Positions 24,225 to 32,362 of a stretch of DNA of 54,943 bases are shown here, piece by piece. The position numbers and the translations under genes were made by a program. Position 1 is the first letter of the stretch. The number at the start of each line of letters is the position of its first letter. The stretch comes from Flagellimonas abyssi (GTDB lineage Bacteria; Bacteroidota; Bacteroidia; Flavobacteriales; Flavobacteriaceae), in NCBI RefSeq assembly GCF_019457905.1, contig NZ_JAHZSV010000033.1, positions 1 through 54,943 on the forward strand. The letters are read 5' to 3'. The notes under the pieces are model-generated. The model was not told the DNA's origin. It made no database searches and saw only the letters and a program-made list of their open reading frames with translations.

Positions 24225-27200
24225 TTTGTAGCTCTTTTTAATTGAAATTCGTGTTTCCAGCTAAATAATACTGGTACAACAAATAGGGTTATAAGCGCAA
24301 TTAACATTCCTCCAAAGGATGGAATTGCCATCGGAATCATAATATCACTACCTCGACCTGTTGATGTGAGTACAGGTAGTAAAGCAAGAATCGTGGTTGC
24401 CGTTGTCATTAAACAAGGTCGAATACGTTTTTCTCCTGCTTCGACTACGGATGCTCTAACCCCAGTTTTATCTGTTGGTTTGTTTTTATCAAATGTTTGA
24501 GTGAGATAAGTTGCCATTACCACACCATCATCTGTTGCAATACCAAACAGGGCAATAAAGCCCACCCACACAGCTACACTTAAATTTATAGTGTGCATTT
24601 GGAACAGGTCTCGCAGGTTTTCTCCGAAAAAACTAAAATTCAGGAACCAATCCTGTCCATAACCCCAAATCATTAAGAACCCACCTGCAAAGGCTACGGC
24701 AATACCAGTAAATACCATTAGCGATGTACTTACCGAACGAAACTGAAAATAAAGAATTAGGAATATGATAATGAGAGCTAATGGTACTACAACACTTAAA
24801 GTTTTTTCAGCCCTTAATTGGTTCTCATACGTTCCTGTAAATCGGTAGTTGATTCCTTTTGGCACAATTAACTCGCCGTCATCAATCTTTTGCTGAATTA
24901 GGGCTTGGGCATTCTCCACTACATCAACCTCTGCATAACCGTCCAGCTTATCAAAAAGCACATAGCCAACTAAAAAAGTGTCCTCACTTTTAATGACCTG
25001 AGGCCCTTGTTCGTATCTTATAGTAGCCAACTCACTTAACGGAACTGGACTTCCTTTTTCTACAGGCACATAAATATCTTTTAAATCGTTTGGATTTGCG
25101 CGTAATTCTCTGGGGTAGCGCACACGAATACCATAACGCTCCCTACCTTCTACTGTTTGCGAAAGCACCATACCACCTACAGAAACCTGTATAACTTGCT
25201 GTACTTGCTCTATGGTTATGCCATAGCGCGCAAGTCGTTCTCTATCAATATCAATAAGTAAATAAGGTTTCCCCACAATACGGTCGGCAAAGACAGCTTC
25301 GTCTTTAACGCCTTCGGCTTGTTTTAAGATATCTTCCAATTGTACCCCAAACGCCTCAATTTCTTTTAAATCCTGTCCTTTCACCTTAATGCCCATAGGT
25401 GCTCGCATACCAGTCTGTAGCATCACCAAGCGTGTTTCTATGGGTTGTAGCTTTGGTGCTGAAGTAACACCTGGAAGCTTTGTAACCCTTACGATTTCTT
25501 TCCAAATATCGTCTGGCGATTCAATTTCAGGTCGCCAATTTCTAAAGTACTCTCCATCGTCATCTGGAATGAGCTGTGAACTTGTCACAGAGAATGGGTC
25601 TGTAATTTTTGAGGCTTTATAGTCATCATCTTCTACTTCAATTTCGCTATTAGGGTTGGTTACTAAACTGCCATCCTTTAAAACAAATAAGCCGTCTTCG
25701 TTTACCTTAAAGCGTTGTCTTTTGCGATTTTCATTTAAAATATATTCAGATTTATATTGAATAACATTCTCATACATCGATAACGGTGCAGGGTCTAATG
25801 CTGATTCTGTACGCCCAGATTTACCGACTACAGTTTCAATTTCTGGAATGCTCGCAACGGCCATATCGAGTTGCTGTAGGACGCGTTTATTTTCCTCCAC
25901 ACCTGCGTGTGGCATTGAAGTGGGCATTAACAGGAATGAACCCTCATTGAGTGAAGGCATAAACTCTTTACCAGTATTACGCATAATCATCACTCCAAAA
26001 ATTACAATGGCAGTTGGTATCGAAAGAAATAACAGCTTATTACGCAATGCCCAATTTAAAATTCGAACATAATAATTTCTAAAAAGTGTAAATACACCCA
26101 AAAGACCAAAACAGATAAGACCAACGAAGATTAAGTTTATAAGGATACTTCTATCTACTCCCAGTGGTCTCCAATATTCCGCCAATAGGAATATGATAGC
26201 AAAAGCCGAAACAAATATATTGATGATGTTGGCGCGTTTTGACGTAATCTTTTCCTTTAGTGAAAGGAAGCCAACAACGCCAAATGCAACTAATATTAAT
26301 CCAAGCGGATAGCCTAAAATTAAAGATAAAACGCCAAAAACAATCAATGCTCCATTTAGCATATAACTAAAAGAAGTTTTTAAATTTCTCTTTTTAAATA
26401 AATAGGCCGCAAATGGTGGAATTAAAAATAGGGCAACAATAAGAGCTGCGGTGAGTGCTGCCGTTTTTGTAAATGCCAATGGCCTAAACAATTTCCCTTC
26501 TGCACCAATCATAGTAAATACAGGAATGAAACTAATAATAGTGGTCATTACTGCCGTTAAGATGGCGCCAGAAACTTCGGCAGTCGCATTATAAACTACC
26601 GTATTCATAGGTAGCTTTTCTTCATTTTCATCAATATGCCGCAAGACATTTTCCGAAAGGATAACGCCCACATCGACCATAGTTCCAATAGCAATTGCAA
26701 TACCAGATAAGGCGACAATATTTGCATCTACATTGAACAGTTTCATAGAAATAAAGACCATCAAAACCGCAACAGGCAATAATCCGGAAATCAATACGGA
26801 AGCCCTTAAATTGAAGACCATTATGATAATCACAAAAATGGTTATCAATATCTCTAAAGTTAGCGCTTCATCAAGTGTGCCCAAGGTTTCTTGGATTAGT
26901 TCTGTTCTGTCATAAAAGGGTACGATGGTTAATTGCGAAGTCCTCCCATCGCTTAATGTTTTTGATGGAAGCCCAGAACTTAACTCGTTTATTTTTTCTT
27001 TAACATTGTTGATGACTTCCATAGGATTGGCCCCATAACGAGCCACTACAACACCACCAACAACCTCGGCTCCTTCCTTGTCCAATAAGCCTCTTCTTGT
27101 AGCAGGACCGTGTGTTACTTTCGCAATATCCTTTATACGGATGGATGTAAAATCTTTTGAAGTAACTACCGCGTTTTCTAAATCAGATAGTTTCTTAATA

Positions 27201-27961
27201 TAACCCAATCCTCTTATAAGGTATTCAGCTTGGTTGATTTCAAGCGTTTGTGCACCAACATCTTTGTTGCTTTGTTTTACTGCTTTTACAACCTCACTCA
27301 AGCCTATGTTGTATTGCCGCATTAATTCGGGATTAACATCCACTTGATATTCCAAAACATATCCGCCGATGGAAGCCACTTCGGAAACACCACTCGCCGA
27401 AGACAGTGCGTATTTTACGTAGAAATCCTGAATGCTTCGTAATTCCTGTAAATCCCATCCACCTGTAACATTACCATCTTTATCACGTCCCTCAAGGGTG
27501 TACCAATATATTTGCCCTAATCCTGTGGCATCGGGACCTAGAGCTGGATTAACGCCTTCTGGTAGAAGTCCGGCTGGTAATGAGTTTAATTTTTCAAGTA
27601 TTCGGCTTCTGCTCCAATAAAATTCAATATCTTCTTCGAAAATGATATAAATGCTCGAAAACCCGAACATAGATGAACTACGTATTGTTTTAACCCCTGG
27701 AATACCAAGAAGCGATGTGGTTAGAGGATAAGTAATTTGATCCTCAATATCTTGAGGGGAACGACCATCCCATTTAGTAAATACAATTTGTTGGTTTTCG
27801 CCAATATCTGGTATGGCATCTACGGCAACAGGGTCTCGAGGAAGTGAGCCTGTATTCCATTCAAACGGGGCGTTTACGACTCCCCAAGCAATAAAAAGTG
27901 CAAGTAGTAGAACGGCTACTAGCTTGTTCTCGATTAAAAATTTGATGCTTTTATTCAGCAT
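24221..27961 (-). CDS. cusA: CusA/CzcA-type RND metal efflux pump
   Basis: Proton-driven inner-membrane pump of the heavy-metal efflux RND family, probably exporting Cu(I)/Ag(I). 1246 residues, about 200 more than E. coli CusA. Helix 4 carries MVDVGVILSENVLRHIDE, the family metal/proton relay region, and helix 10 GIATDDGVVMATY. Extra length comes from an additional hydrophobic stretch after residue 500 (LIVFGVLSLILGYPLGLILVAFGVVG and more) and an acidic periplasmic insert around residues 735-810. These are, as I recall, frequent in Bacteroidota pumps. It heads the TolC and oxidase genes; its adaptor gene is separated by several kb. Confidence 0.94.
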   Translation of the reverse strand: MLNKSIKFLIENKLVAVLLLALFIAWGVVNAPFEWNTGSLPRDPVAVDAIPDIGENQQIVFTKWDGRSPQDIEDQITYPLTTSLLGIPGVKTIRSSSMFGFSSIYIIFEEDIEFYWSRSRILEKLNSLPAGLLPEGVNPALGPDATGLGQIYWYTLEGRDKDGNVTGGWDLQELRSIQDFYVKYALSSASGVSEVASIGGYVLEYQVDVNPELMRQYNIGLSEVVKAVKQSNKDVGAQTLEINQAEYLIRGLGYIKKLSDLENAVVTSKDFTSIRIKDIAKVTHGPATRRGLLDKEGAEVVGGVVVARYGANPMEVINNVKEKINELSSGLPSKTLSDGRTSQLTIVPFYDRTELIQETLGTLDEALTLEILITIFVIIIMVFNLRASVLISGLLPVAVLMVFISMKLFNVDANIVALSGIAIAIGTMVDVGVILSENVLRHIDENEEKLPMNTVVYNATAEVSGAILTAVMTTIISFIPVFTMIGAEGKLFRPLAFTKTAALTAALIVALFLIPPFAAYLFKKRNLKTSFSYMLNGALIVFGVLSLILGYPLGLILVAFGVVGFLSLKEKITSKRANIINIFVSAFAIIFLLAEYWRPLGVDRSILINLIFVGLICFGLLGVFTLFRNYYVRILNWALRNKLLFLSIPTAIVIFGVMIMRNTGKEFMPSLNEGSFLLMPTSMPHAGVEENKRVLQQLDMAVASIPEIETVVGKSGRTESALDPAPLSMYENVIQYKSEYILNENRKRQRFKVNEDGLFVLKDGSLVTNPNSEIEVEDDDYKASKITDPFSVTSSQLIPDDDGEYFRNWRPEIESPDDIWKEIVRVTKLPGVTSAPKLQPIETRLVMLQTGMRAPMGIKVKGQDLKEIEAFGVQLEDILKQAEGVKDEAVFADRIVGKPYLLIDIDRERLARYGITIEQVQQVIQVSVGGMVLSQTVEGRERYGIRVRYPRELRANPNDLKDIYVPVEKGSPVPLSELATIRYEQGPQVIKSEDTFLVGYVLFDKLDGYAEVDVVENAQALIQQKIDDGELIVPKGINYRFTGTYENQLRAEKTLSVVVPLALIIIFLILYFQFRSVSTSLMVFTGIAVAFAGGFLMIWGYGQDWFLNFSFFGENLRDLFQMHTINLSVAVWVGFIALFGIATDDGVVMATYLTQTFDKNKPTDKTGVRASVVEAGEKRIRPCLMTTATTILALLPVLTSTGRGSDIMIPMAIPSFGGMLIALITLFVVPVLFSWKHEFQLKRATK

Positions 27962-27972
27962 GTGTATTGATT

Positions 27973-27988
27973 GTTAAACAGTTAAACA
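27973..27988. repeat. tandem GTTAAACA repeat upstream of cusA
   Basis: Two adjacent copies of GTTAAACA lie 12-27 bases before the cusA start. Position close to the start codon suggests a regulatory element; no protein can be assigned. Confidence 0.3.
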
Positions 27989-27998
27989 TTGAATAAGA

Positions 27999-28015
27999 TT
28001 CTGATGCAATCAGAA
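27999..28015. promoter_or_regulatory. dyad upstream of cusA
   Basis: TTCTGAT-GCA-ATCAGAA, a perfect 7-base-arm inverted repeat 38 bases upstream of the cusA start. A candidate operator site of the copper efflux genes. Confidence 0.4.
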
Positions 28016-28041
28016 AATTAAACACAACGAAATGACCCCAG

Positions 28042-28057
28042 AATGGTTATAACCATT
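28042..28057. promoter_or_regulatory. perfect 16-base palindrome upstream of cusA
   Basis: AATGGTTATAACCATT is fully self-complementary and lies 81 bases upstream of cusA and 40 bases after the HYC_CC_PP stop. Perfect palindromes with no spacer are typical of dimeric regulator sites. The regulator is unknown. Confidence 0.45.
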
Positions 28058-28066
28058 AGGATAATC

Positions 28067-28086
28067 TTTCCGATAGTTATCGGAAA
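28067..28086 (-). terminator. possible terminator hairpin of the HYC_CC_PP gene
   Basis: TTTCCGATA-N2-TATCGGAAA (in practice a 7-base stem with a 6-base loop), starting 11 bases after the minus-strand HYC_CC_PP stop. The tract after the stem on the minus strand (GATTATCC) is not a strong T-run, so termination would be weak; an operator is the alternative. Confidence 0.4.
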
Positions 28087-28096
28087 CTGTTTAAAA

Positions 28097-28513
28097 TCAA
28101 ATTAAATACGTCTCGTGCAGTTTTTGTATATCCCGTATGAGAAAGGGAACCGCATAATCTCTAAATGGTACAATGTGTGAATCAAGAGTCTCAAAGAGAT
28201 TGATATAAGAATGTACAAAAGAGACAACAAAGACTTGTTGCTCAAAATTTAAGGTGTTAAAAGACATCTTCAGGTCGTCCTGACCTTCAACAACTAATTG
28301 CTTATCTGAACAGCAGGAATCATCCTGAACTTCACTTTGACAATCATTTTTGGATAGTTGCTTATCCATTCCGCAAGTTTCAACGTGCCCAAATAAAGAA
28401 GAATCCACTAAAGTATCGCCACAGTAATGACTATCAATAGTAAAAGAAACTGTTGACAATAGCACGATAAGTGCCAAACAAACGGATGATATTTTATGAA
28501 AAACTTTTTTCAT
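28097..28513 (-). CDS. HYC_CC_PP family protein (copy 1)
   Basis: 138 residues with an N-terminal membrane helix or signal (VCLALIVLLSTVSF). The family signature is visible: HYC at 29-31, the vicinal pair CC at 67-68, further cysteines at 47 and 58, and a C-terminal segment FVHSYINLFETLDSHIVPFRDYAVP with the PP-like end. The family is limited mainly to Bacteroidota and often stands beside copper genes; Cys and His suggest metal binding in the periplasm or membrane. It stands divergent from a paralogue (28800-29222) and upstream of cusA in the same direction. Confidence 0.85.
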   Translation of the reverse strand: MKKVFHKISSVCLALIVLLSTVSFTIDSHYCGDTLVDSSLFGHVETCGMDKQLSKNDCQSEVQDDSCCSDKQLVVEGQDDLKMSFNTLNFEQQVFVVSFVHSYINLFETLDSHIVPFRDYAVPFLIRDIQKLHETYLI

Positions 28514-28521
28514 TAATGTTG

Positions 28522-28529
28522 CAAATTTA
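28522..28529 (-). promoter_or_regulatory. possible TAnnTTTG box for HYC_CC_PP copy 1
   Basis: TAAATTTG on the minus strand ends 8 bases before the start codon and fits the Bacteroidota -7 pattern. The nearest upstream TTG is 14 bases away, shorter than the usual 17-20, so support is modest. Confidence 0.35.
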
Positions 28530-28682
28530 TAAAAAATTTATCTCAATTTGTTTATTTAACAATTTTTTTTGATTTATCAATGTTTATTTTGCACGAAACC
28601 GCTTAAATATTATTTGCAAATAAAATTCTTTTGCAGCTTCCTTTATATGATATAAATCATAGTTCTGTTGAACTTTTAGAAT

Positions 28683-28690
28683 TATATTTG
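28683..28690 (+). promoter_or_regulatory. possible TAnnTTTG box for the plus-strand genes
   Basis: TATATTTG matches the Bacteroidota -7 pattern and lies 109 bases upstream of the GTG at 28800. A TTG is at 28668-28670, a 12-base spacer, too short for a confident call. The rest of the 286-base divergent region is AT-rich with no other clear signal. Confidence 0.3.
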
Positions 28691-28799
28691 TACTGATTAA
28701 TTTTGTTGTTTTTTTGTAAAAAACTGATAATAAAATAATTGAACAGTTGAATTTTATTTTCCAAAATCCTTTAATGTTAATCAAAATTTATTAATTTTT

Positions 28800-29222
28800 G
28801 TGAAATCTTTTTTTACTAAAATACTGTCCTTCTTTTTAGCAGTTTTTATACTGTTTTCCACCACATCCTTTACGGTAAATATGCACTTTTGCTGTAATAA
28901 AATGGTGGATTTGGCTTTTTTTAGTAAAGCAGAATCTTGTATGGAGACTGCACAGAAAAAAGATAATAATTCCAAGCAATGTACTACAATACAAGAGAAA
29001 GACTGTTGCGATAATAAGACCATCTTGAAAGAAGGAGATGACACCTTCAAGAAGGCCAATACAATTTCAGAGATTGAAACTTTAGTTTTCTTAAACAACT
29101 TCGTCTATTCTTATATCAACCTTTTTGAAGGTTTAGAGAAAAACACAGTTTCTTTTAAGGCTTATAGGCCACCTTTGCTATCCACAGACCTTGTAATCCT
29201 CAACGAGTCCTTTTTAATTTGA
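28800..29222 (+). CDS. HYC_CC_PP family protein (copy 2)
   Basis: 140 residues from a GTG start (no in-frame ATG fits the signal peptide). Signal or anchor helix LSFFLAVFILFSTTSF, then HFCC at 29-32 in place of HYC, C47, C61, the pair CC at 69-70, and a C-terminus NNFVYSYINLFEGLEKNTVSFKAYRPP that closely follows copy 1 but keeps the PP. The pair appear to be paralogues in divergent orientation with a shared 286-base promoter region. Likely a membrane-linked copper or soft-metal binding protein. Confidence 0.82.
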   Translation: MKSFFTKILSFFLAVFILFSTTSFTVNMHFCCNKMVDLAFFSKAESCMETAQKKDNNSKQCTTIQEKDCCDNKTILKEGDDTFKKANTISEIETLVFLNNFVYSYINLFEGLEKNTVSFKAYRPPLLSTDLVILNESFLI

Positions 29223-29336
29223 TTTTCTACTTCGCAGGTTAAAATTAATCTGCATTGCCTCTATAGCCAATATTTCACTTCTGGCTAACATTTGTTGTAC
29301 CCTATTCTCAACAACGCTACACAATATTAATCCTGT

Positions 29337-29374
29337 TAGGCTAAACCTATCAGACCATTGAGCTAAACTCAATG
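29337..29374. promoter_or_regulatory. two dyads sharing a CTAAA core upstream of the AraC-type gene
   Basis: TAGG-CTAAA-CCTA (29337-29349) and CATTGAG-CTAAA-CTCAATG (29356-29374) lie 26 bases apart in register, ending 17 bases before the AraC-type start. The same 5-base core in each suggests two related binding sites, perhaps for the metal-sensing regulator itself. The rest of the 169-base gap shows nothing I can name. Confidence 0.4.
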
Positions 29375-29391
29375 ACAATACATTATATACT

Positions 29392-29973
29392 ATGAACAAA
29401 CCAAAAGAATTTTGGATTAAGAATATGGTCTGTAACCGCTGCTTAAAAGTAATTAAACAAGAATTACAAGAACTTGAAGTTACAGTGCTTTCCTTGGAAT
29501 TAGGAAGGTTGCTGGTAGAAGCACAAAAAAAAACGAACAATGAAATTATCGATACCGTTACAAGTGTACTTCACGCCAATAATTTTGAAATTGTTCAGAA
29601 TGAAGAAGAAATGCTCACAGAAAGAATCAAGATTATTCTAATAGAACAATTGCAAGAGCTACCGTTACATATTAAGGTAAAAACATCTGAACTATTGGCT
29701 TCAAGACTTCATAAAGATTACAAGACATTGAGCAGATTGTTTTCAGCAAATCAACAGACAACCATTGAAAAGTACTTTATCAAATTAAAAATAGAAAAAG
29801 TCAAAGAGCTCATTCAGCTTAAACAACATTCCTTTTCAGATATAGGATATTTATTGGACTACAGTAGTGTCAACCACCTGTCTAGACAGTTTAAGGAAGT
29901 GGTGGGAATGAGTATGACCGATTACAAAAACACAGGAAATTGGAAACGGAATTTCTATGATGAAATTATATAG
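29392..29973 (+). CDS. AraC-family regulator with N-terminal HMA-like metal domain (second)
   Basis: 193 residues of the same design as the regulator at 13044-13610: an HMA-like N-terminal part with NMVCNRC (C14, C17) and an AraC double helix-turn-helix at about 95-185 (HSFSDIGYLLDYSSVNHLSRQFKEV, then GMSMTDYKN). Overall similarity is clear but not close, so this is not a recent duplication. It is predicted to sense a thiophilic metal and control the plus-strand genes. It lies 169 bases after HYC copy 2. Confidence 0.87.
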   Translation: MNKPKEFWIKNMVCNRCLKVIKQELQELEVTVLSLELGRLLVEAQKKTNNEIIDTVTSVLHANNFEIVQNEEEMLTERIKIILIEQLQELPLHIKVKTSELLASRLHKDYKTLSRLFSANQQTTIEKYFIKLKIEKVKELIQLKQHSFSDIGYLLDYSSVNHLSRQFKEVVGMSMTDYKNTGNWKRNFYDEII

Positions 29974-30042
29974 ATATCAACGAAAGTTATGCAGACAAAA
30001 GCTTAAGGCAATGGTTAATTTCATCAAATTAAATTAAACAAA

Positions 30043-30642
30043 ATGAAAAAACTACTTATCACATTAGTATTAATTCCCTTTATAGGAATTGCACAAACCT
30101 TTGAAAATTTAGACTACATCTCGCCTTTTAGCAATGGCGTCGCTGCCATTAAAAAAGGGAACGAATGGGGTTTTATTGACCCAGAAGGAAATTTAATCGT
30201 TGATTTTCGAAATGATTTGGTGGCAACCAAAACAGACAATGCAAGCTACCCTATATTCAGTAACGGAAAATGCCTGATTGCAAACCAAAAAGATGGCGTG
30301 CTCTATTATGGCTATATCGATAAAACTGGAAAAACTGTCATCACTCCACAATTCCTCAATGCCAACAACTTTCAATATGGCAAAGCCTTGGTGTTAAAAG
30401 TTGAAAAAGAAACCATTGGCTATAATGACATTTTCAAAAAAGACGTGGTAAACTACCATTATTTTGAGCTTGTTATAGATGAGAATGGTAATACCATTGA
30501 CCATTTAACGCAATTGGCCATTCACGTCTCGCCAAAAGATAAGAATGATAAAAATCCACCTGCCATCACATCAAAATTGATTTCGGAAAATTTGGTGGCA
30601 GTTAAAGGTAATAATAAGAAGTGGCGTATAAAAAAAATCTAA
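30043..30642 (+). CDS. WG-repeat secreted protein
   Basis: 199 residues with a signal peptide of about 18 (LLITLVLIPFIGIAQ) and at least two WG (KWG) beta-repeats: FSNGVAAIKKGNEWGFIDPEGNLIV and a second near GYIDKTGKTVITPQF. WG-repeat proteins are beta-propeller-like surface or periplasmic proteins of unclear function. The length suggests only three or four repeats. It lies between the AraC-type regulator and the Met-rich lipoprotein and is probably not part of the metal pathway by sequence. Confidence 0.8.
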   Translation: MKKLLITLVLIPFIGIAQTFENLDYISPFSNGVAAIKKGNEWGFIDPEGNLIVDFRNDLVATKTDNASYPIFSNGKCLIANQKDGVLYYGYIDKTGKTVITPQFLNANNFQYGKALVLKVEKETIGYNDIFKKDVVNYHYFELVIDENGNTIDHLTQLAIHVSPKDKNDKNPPAITSKLISENLVAVKGNNKKWRIKKI

Positions 30643-30724
30643 TAATATTGAAAATACACATAACATATAAGAAATTCAAAAAGATTATAACCTTTTTAAA
30701 ATCTGCGAATTAATAGTTGATAAT

Positions 30725-30764
30725 CCATTCCCTCAACTATAAACATTTAGATTGTTGGGAATGG
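30725..30764 (+). terminator. hairpin after the WG-repeat gene
   Basis: CCATTCCC (30725-30732) pairs with GGGAATGG (30757-30764), and the stem can be extended by AAC/GTT over a small bulge. A GTTTATAAAAATT stretch follows, partly T-rich. The site is 83 bases after the WG-repeat stop and 44 bases before the next start, so a terminator is the simplest reading; a 5' leader structure is the alternative. Confidence 0.5.
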
Positions 30765-30807
30765 GTTTATAAAAATTAAAATAAATGTTTAACTCAAAAA
30801 ATAAATT

Positions 30808-31287
30808 ATGAAAACACTACTAATTGTTTTATCGGCAGTTGGGCTTTTAAGCTTAAACAGTTGCAAACAAGAAACAAACACTCAGGCACTAATGGAAAAC
30901 CCTGAAACTCGCACAGAAGTTTTTAATGCCATTTCCAAAAATCACGACTATATGACCGAATTTATGGAAAGTATGCACGACAACCAACACGCAATGCAAA
31001 TGATGCAGGGCAACAAAAAAATGATGAGCTCAATGATGCAAGGAGAAGGAATGCAAATGATGATGAAAGACAGTACAATGATGCACTCAATGATGGACGG
31101 AATGATGAATGACGGCAAAATGATGGGCACTATGATGAAAATGATGCACGAAAAAGGGATGATGAGCGAAGACTGTATGGAATCCTGCTCAAAGATGATG
31201 GGCGAAAAAGGAATGGATATGCAGGGTATGGACAAGATGGACGATATGGATAGTCCAACCAAAGGTGAGCATACCGAGCATCATTAA
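30808..31287 (+). CDS. methionine-rich lipoprotein, likely Cu(I)-binding
   Basis: 159 residues with a lipoprotein signal (LSLNSC, C19). About 38 residues are Met, arranged as MM or MMM clusters between about 55 and 150 (for example MMQGEGMQMMMKDSTMM), with two Cys (DCMESC) and a His tail. Such Met-rich sequences bind Cu(I) and Ag(I) in the oxidising periplasm. The antisense frames in this region arise only from the repeated ATG codons. It is likely a membrane-anchored copper sponge that supplies the efflux system. Confidence 0.88.
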   Translation: MKTLLIVLSAVGLLSLNSCKQETNTQALMENPETRTEVFNAISKNHDYMTEFMESMHDNQHAMQMMQGNKKMMSSMMQGEGMQMMMKDSTMMHSMMDGMMNDGKMMGTMMKMMHEKGMMSEDCMESCSKMMGEKGMDMQGMDKMDDMDSPTKGEHTEHH

Positions 31288-31311
31288 TTTTAACTTTTAA
31301 AATAAACAACA

Positions 31312-31581
31312 ATGAAAAATAATCACTGGATATGGATGGTCATCGGTTGTGGATTACCATTACTGTTTATCTTTTTTGCACCATCATTAGGTATAGGAAG
31401 CAGTTCGTCTCTATTCATCTTCATCCTCTTTATGTTTGCTTGTCACTTATTTATGCCTCACGGTTCACATCGCCACGGTGGGCACAATCATTCACAGAAT
31501 AGACAAAGAGAAAACGAACACGGTAAAGATGTTTCAAAAACAGAACCAAAAGATGAACACAAAGGGCATCATCACCATTAA
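31312..31581 (+). CDS. small membrane protein with His-rich tail (DUF2933-like)
   Basis: 89 residues: two short hydrophobic segments (MVIGCGLPLLFIFFAP and SSSLFIFILFMFACHLFM), then a His-rich tail (HGSHRHGGHNH and a final HHHH). The GCGLP...MFACHLFMHG pattern resembles DUF2933, which is common next to copper and silver genes. The tail could bind metal on the cytoplasmic side. It lies 24 bases after the Met-rich lipoprotein. Confidence 0.82.
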   Translation: MKNNHWIWMVIGCGLPLLFIFFAPSLGIGSSSSLFIFILFMFACHLFMPHGSHRHGGHNHSQNRQRENEHGKDVSKTEPKDEHKGHHHH

Positions 31582-31588
31582 ATACTAA

Positions 31589-31807
31589 ATGATGAAACAA
31601 AAATTTCAAATAAGCGGAATCAGCTGCGGTGGATGTGTATCAAGAGTAAAAAAGACTTTAGAAGAACATCCCAATATAGAAAAAGCAGAGATCTTTTTGG
31701 CACCAAAAGGTGCTGCACTTATCACGATGAATGAAGCACTTTCTGTTGCCGAATTACAAAAGCAACTTGATGGGCTCAATGGTTATACAATTACAGAATT
31801 AAATTAA
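31589..31807 (+). CDS. single HMA-domain metal chaperone
   Basis: 72 residues with a GISCGGC metal loop (C13, C16) and the usual ferredoxin-like HMA pattern; no signal peptide. A cytoplasmic copper carrier, probably serving the CopB-type or CopA ATPase. It starts 7 bases after the His-rich membrane protein gene, with two in-frame ATG codons at the start. Confidence 0.9.
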   Translation: MMKQKFQISGISCGGCVSRVKKTLEEHPNIEKAEIFLAPKGAALITMNEALSVAELQKQLDGLNGYTITELN

Positions 31808-31829
31808 CAACAACTTAAAACCAAAAATT

Positions 31830-32048
31830 ATGCATTTTTACGAAGGACATTTTGGAGGTATGCACCTAATATGGTGGATTATATGGATTATTTTATTGGC
31901 TTGGATATTCTTTAACCCAGCAGATATCCCTTATCAAAAAACAAAGAAGGACAGCCCACTGGATATTCTTAAAAACCGCTTTGCAAAAGGCGAAATATCC
32001 AAGGAAGAATTTGAGGAATCAAAAAAGATATTAAAATCAGACAACTAA
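31830..32048 (+). CDS. SHOCT-domain membrane protein
   Basis: 72 residues: one transmembrane helix (LIWWIIWIILLAWIFF) and a C-terminal SHOCT motif (DILKNRFAKGEISKEEFEESKKIL), a short helical oligomerisation module. Proteins of this layout are frequent in metal-stress operons and lack a known activity. It lies 22 bases after the HMA chaperone gene. Confidence 0.88.
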   Translation: MHFYEGHFGGMHLIWWIIWIILLAWIFFNPADIPYQKTKKDSPLDILKNRFAKGEISKEEFEESKKILKSDN

Positions 32049-32065
32049 CTCAAAACTTTAAAATT

Positions 32066-32344
32066 ATGTATCGATTAAACGTAAAAAAACTCGGATTTGC
32101 TTTCGGTCTTACGGGGGCACTAATTTACTTAGGCTGTATGATAGTTATGTCAACAGCAGGTCGAGAAGCCACTATCGATTTTTTCAACAGCCTATTGCAC
32201 GGTTTAGATACCACAAGCATTATCAGGATGGATGTGCCACTATGGGAAGCTGGTTTGGGAATAGTACAGATATTCATTTTAGGATGGCTAATAGGTGCCT
32301 GTATTGCGGCTTTTTATAATGCGCAAATAAAAGTCAAAAAATAA
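32066..32344 (+). CDS. DUF5676-like small membrane protein
   Basis: 92 residues with two membrane helices (GFAFGLTGALIYLGCMIVM and GLGIVQIFILGWLIGACIAAFYN) and a short loop between. The N-terminal LNVKKLGFAFGLTGALIY pattern matches a family I know as DUF5676, seen near copper ATPases and heavy-metal transport genes. Two Cys sit in the helices. Role unknown. It is 17 bases from the SHOCT gene and 18 from the lycopene-cyclase-like gene. Confidence 0.8.
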   Translation: MYRLNVKKLGFAFGLTGALIYLGCMIVMSTAGREATIDFFNSLLHGLDTTSIIRMDVPLWEAGLGIVQIFILGWLIGACIAAFYNAQIKVKK

Positions 32345-32362
32345 GAGAGTAAAATAAAATTT

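Noticed and set aside
28584..28784. 66-residue minus-strand frame in the divergent promoter region
   Set aside because: Very AT-rich, no recognisable motif, and it occupies the likely promoter area of the HYC_CC_PP genes.
30948..31262. 104-residue Ile/Ser-rich minus-strand frame opposite the Met-rich lipoprotein
   Set aside because: ATG-rich coding sequence reads as CAT or ATC/TCA on the other strand, producing an artificial hydrophobic frame.
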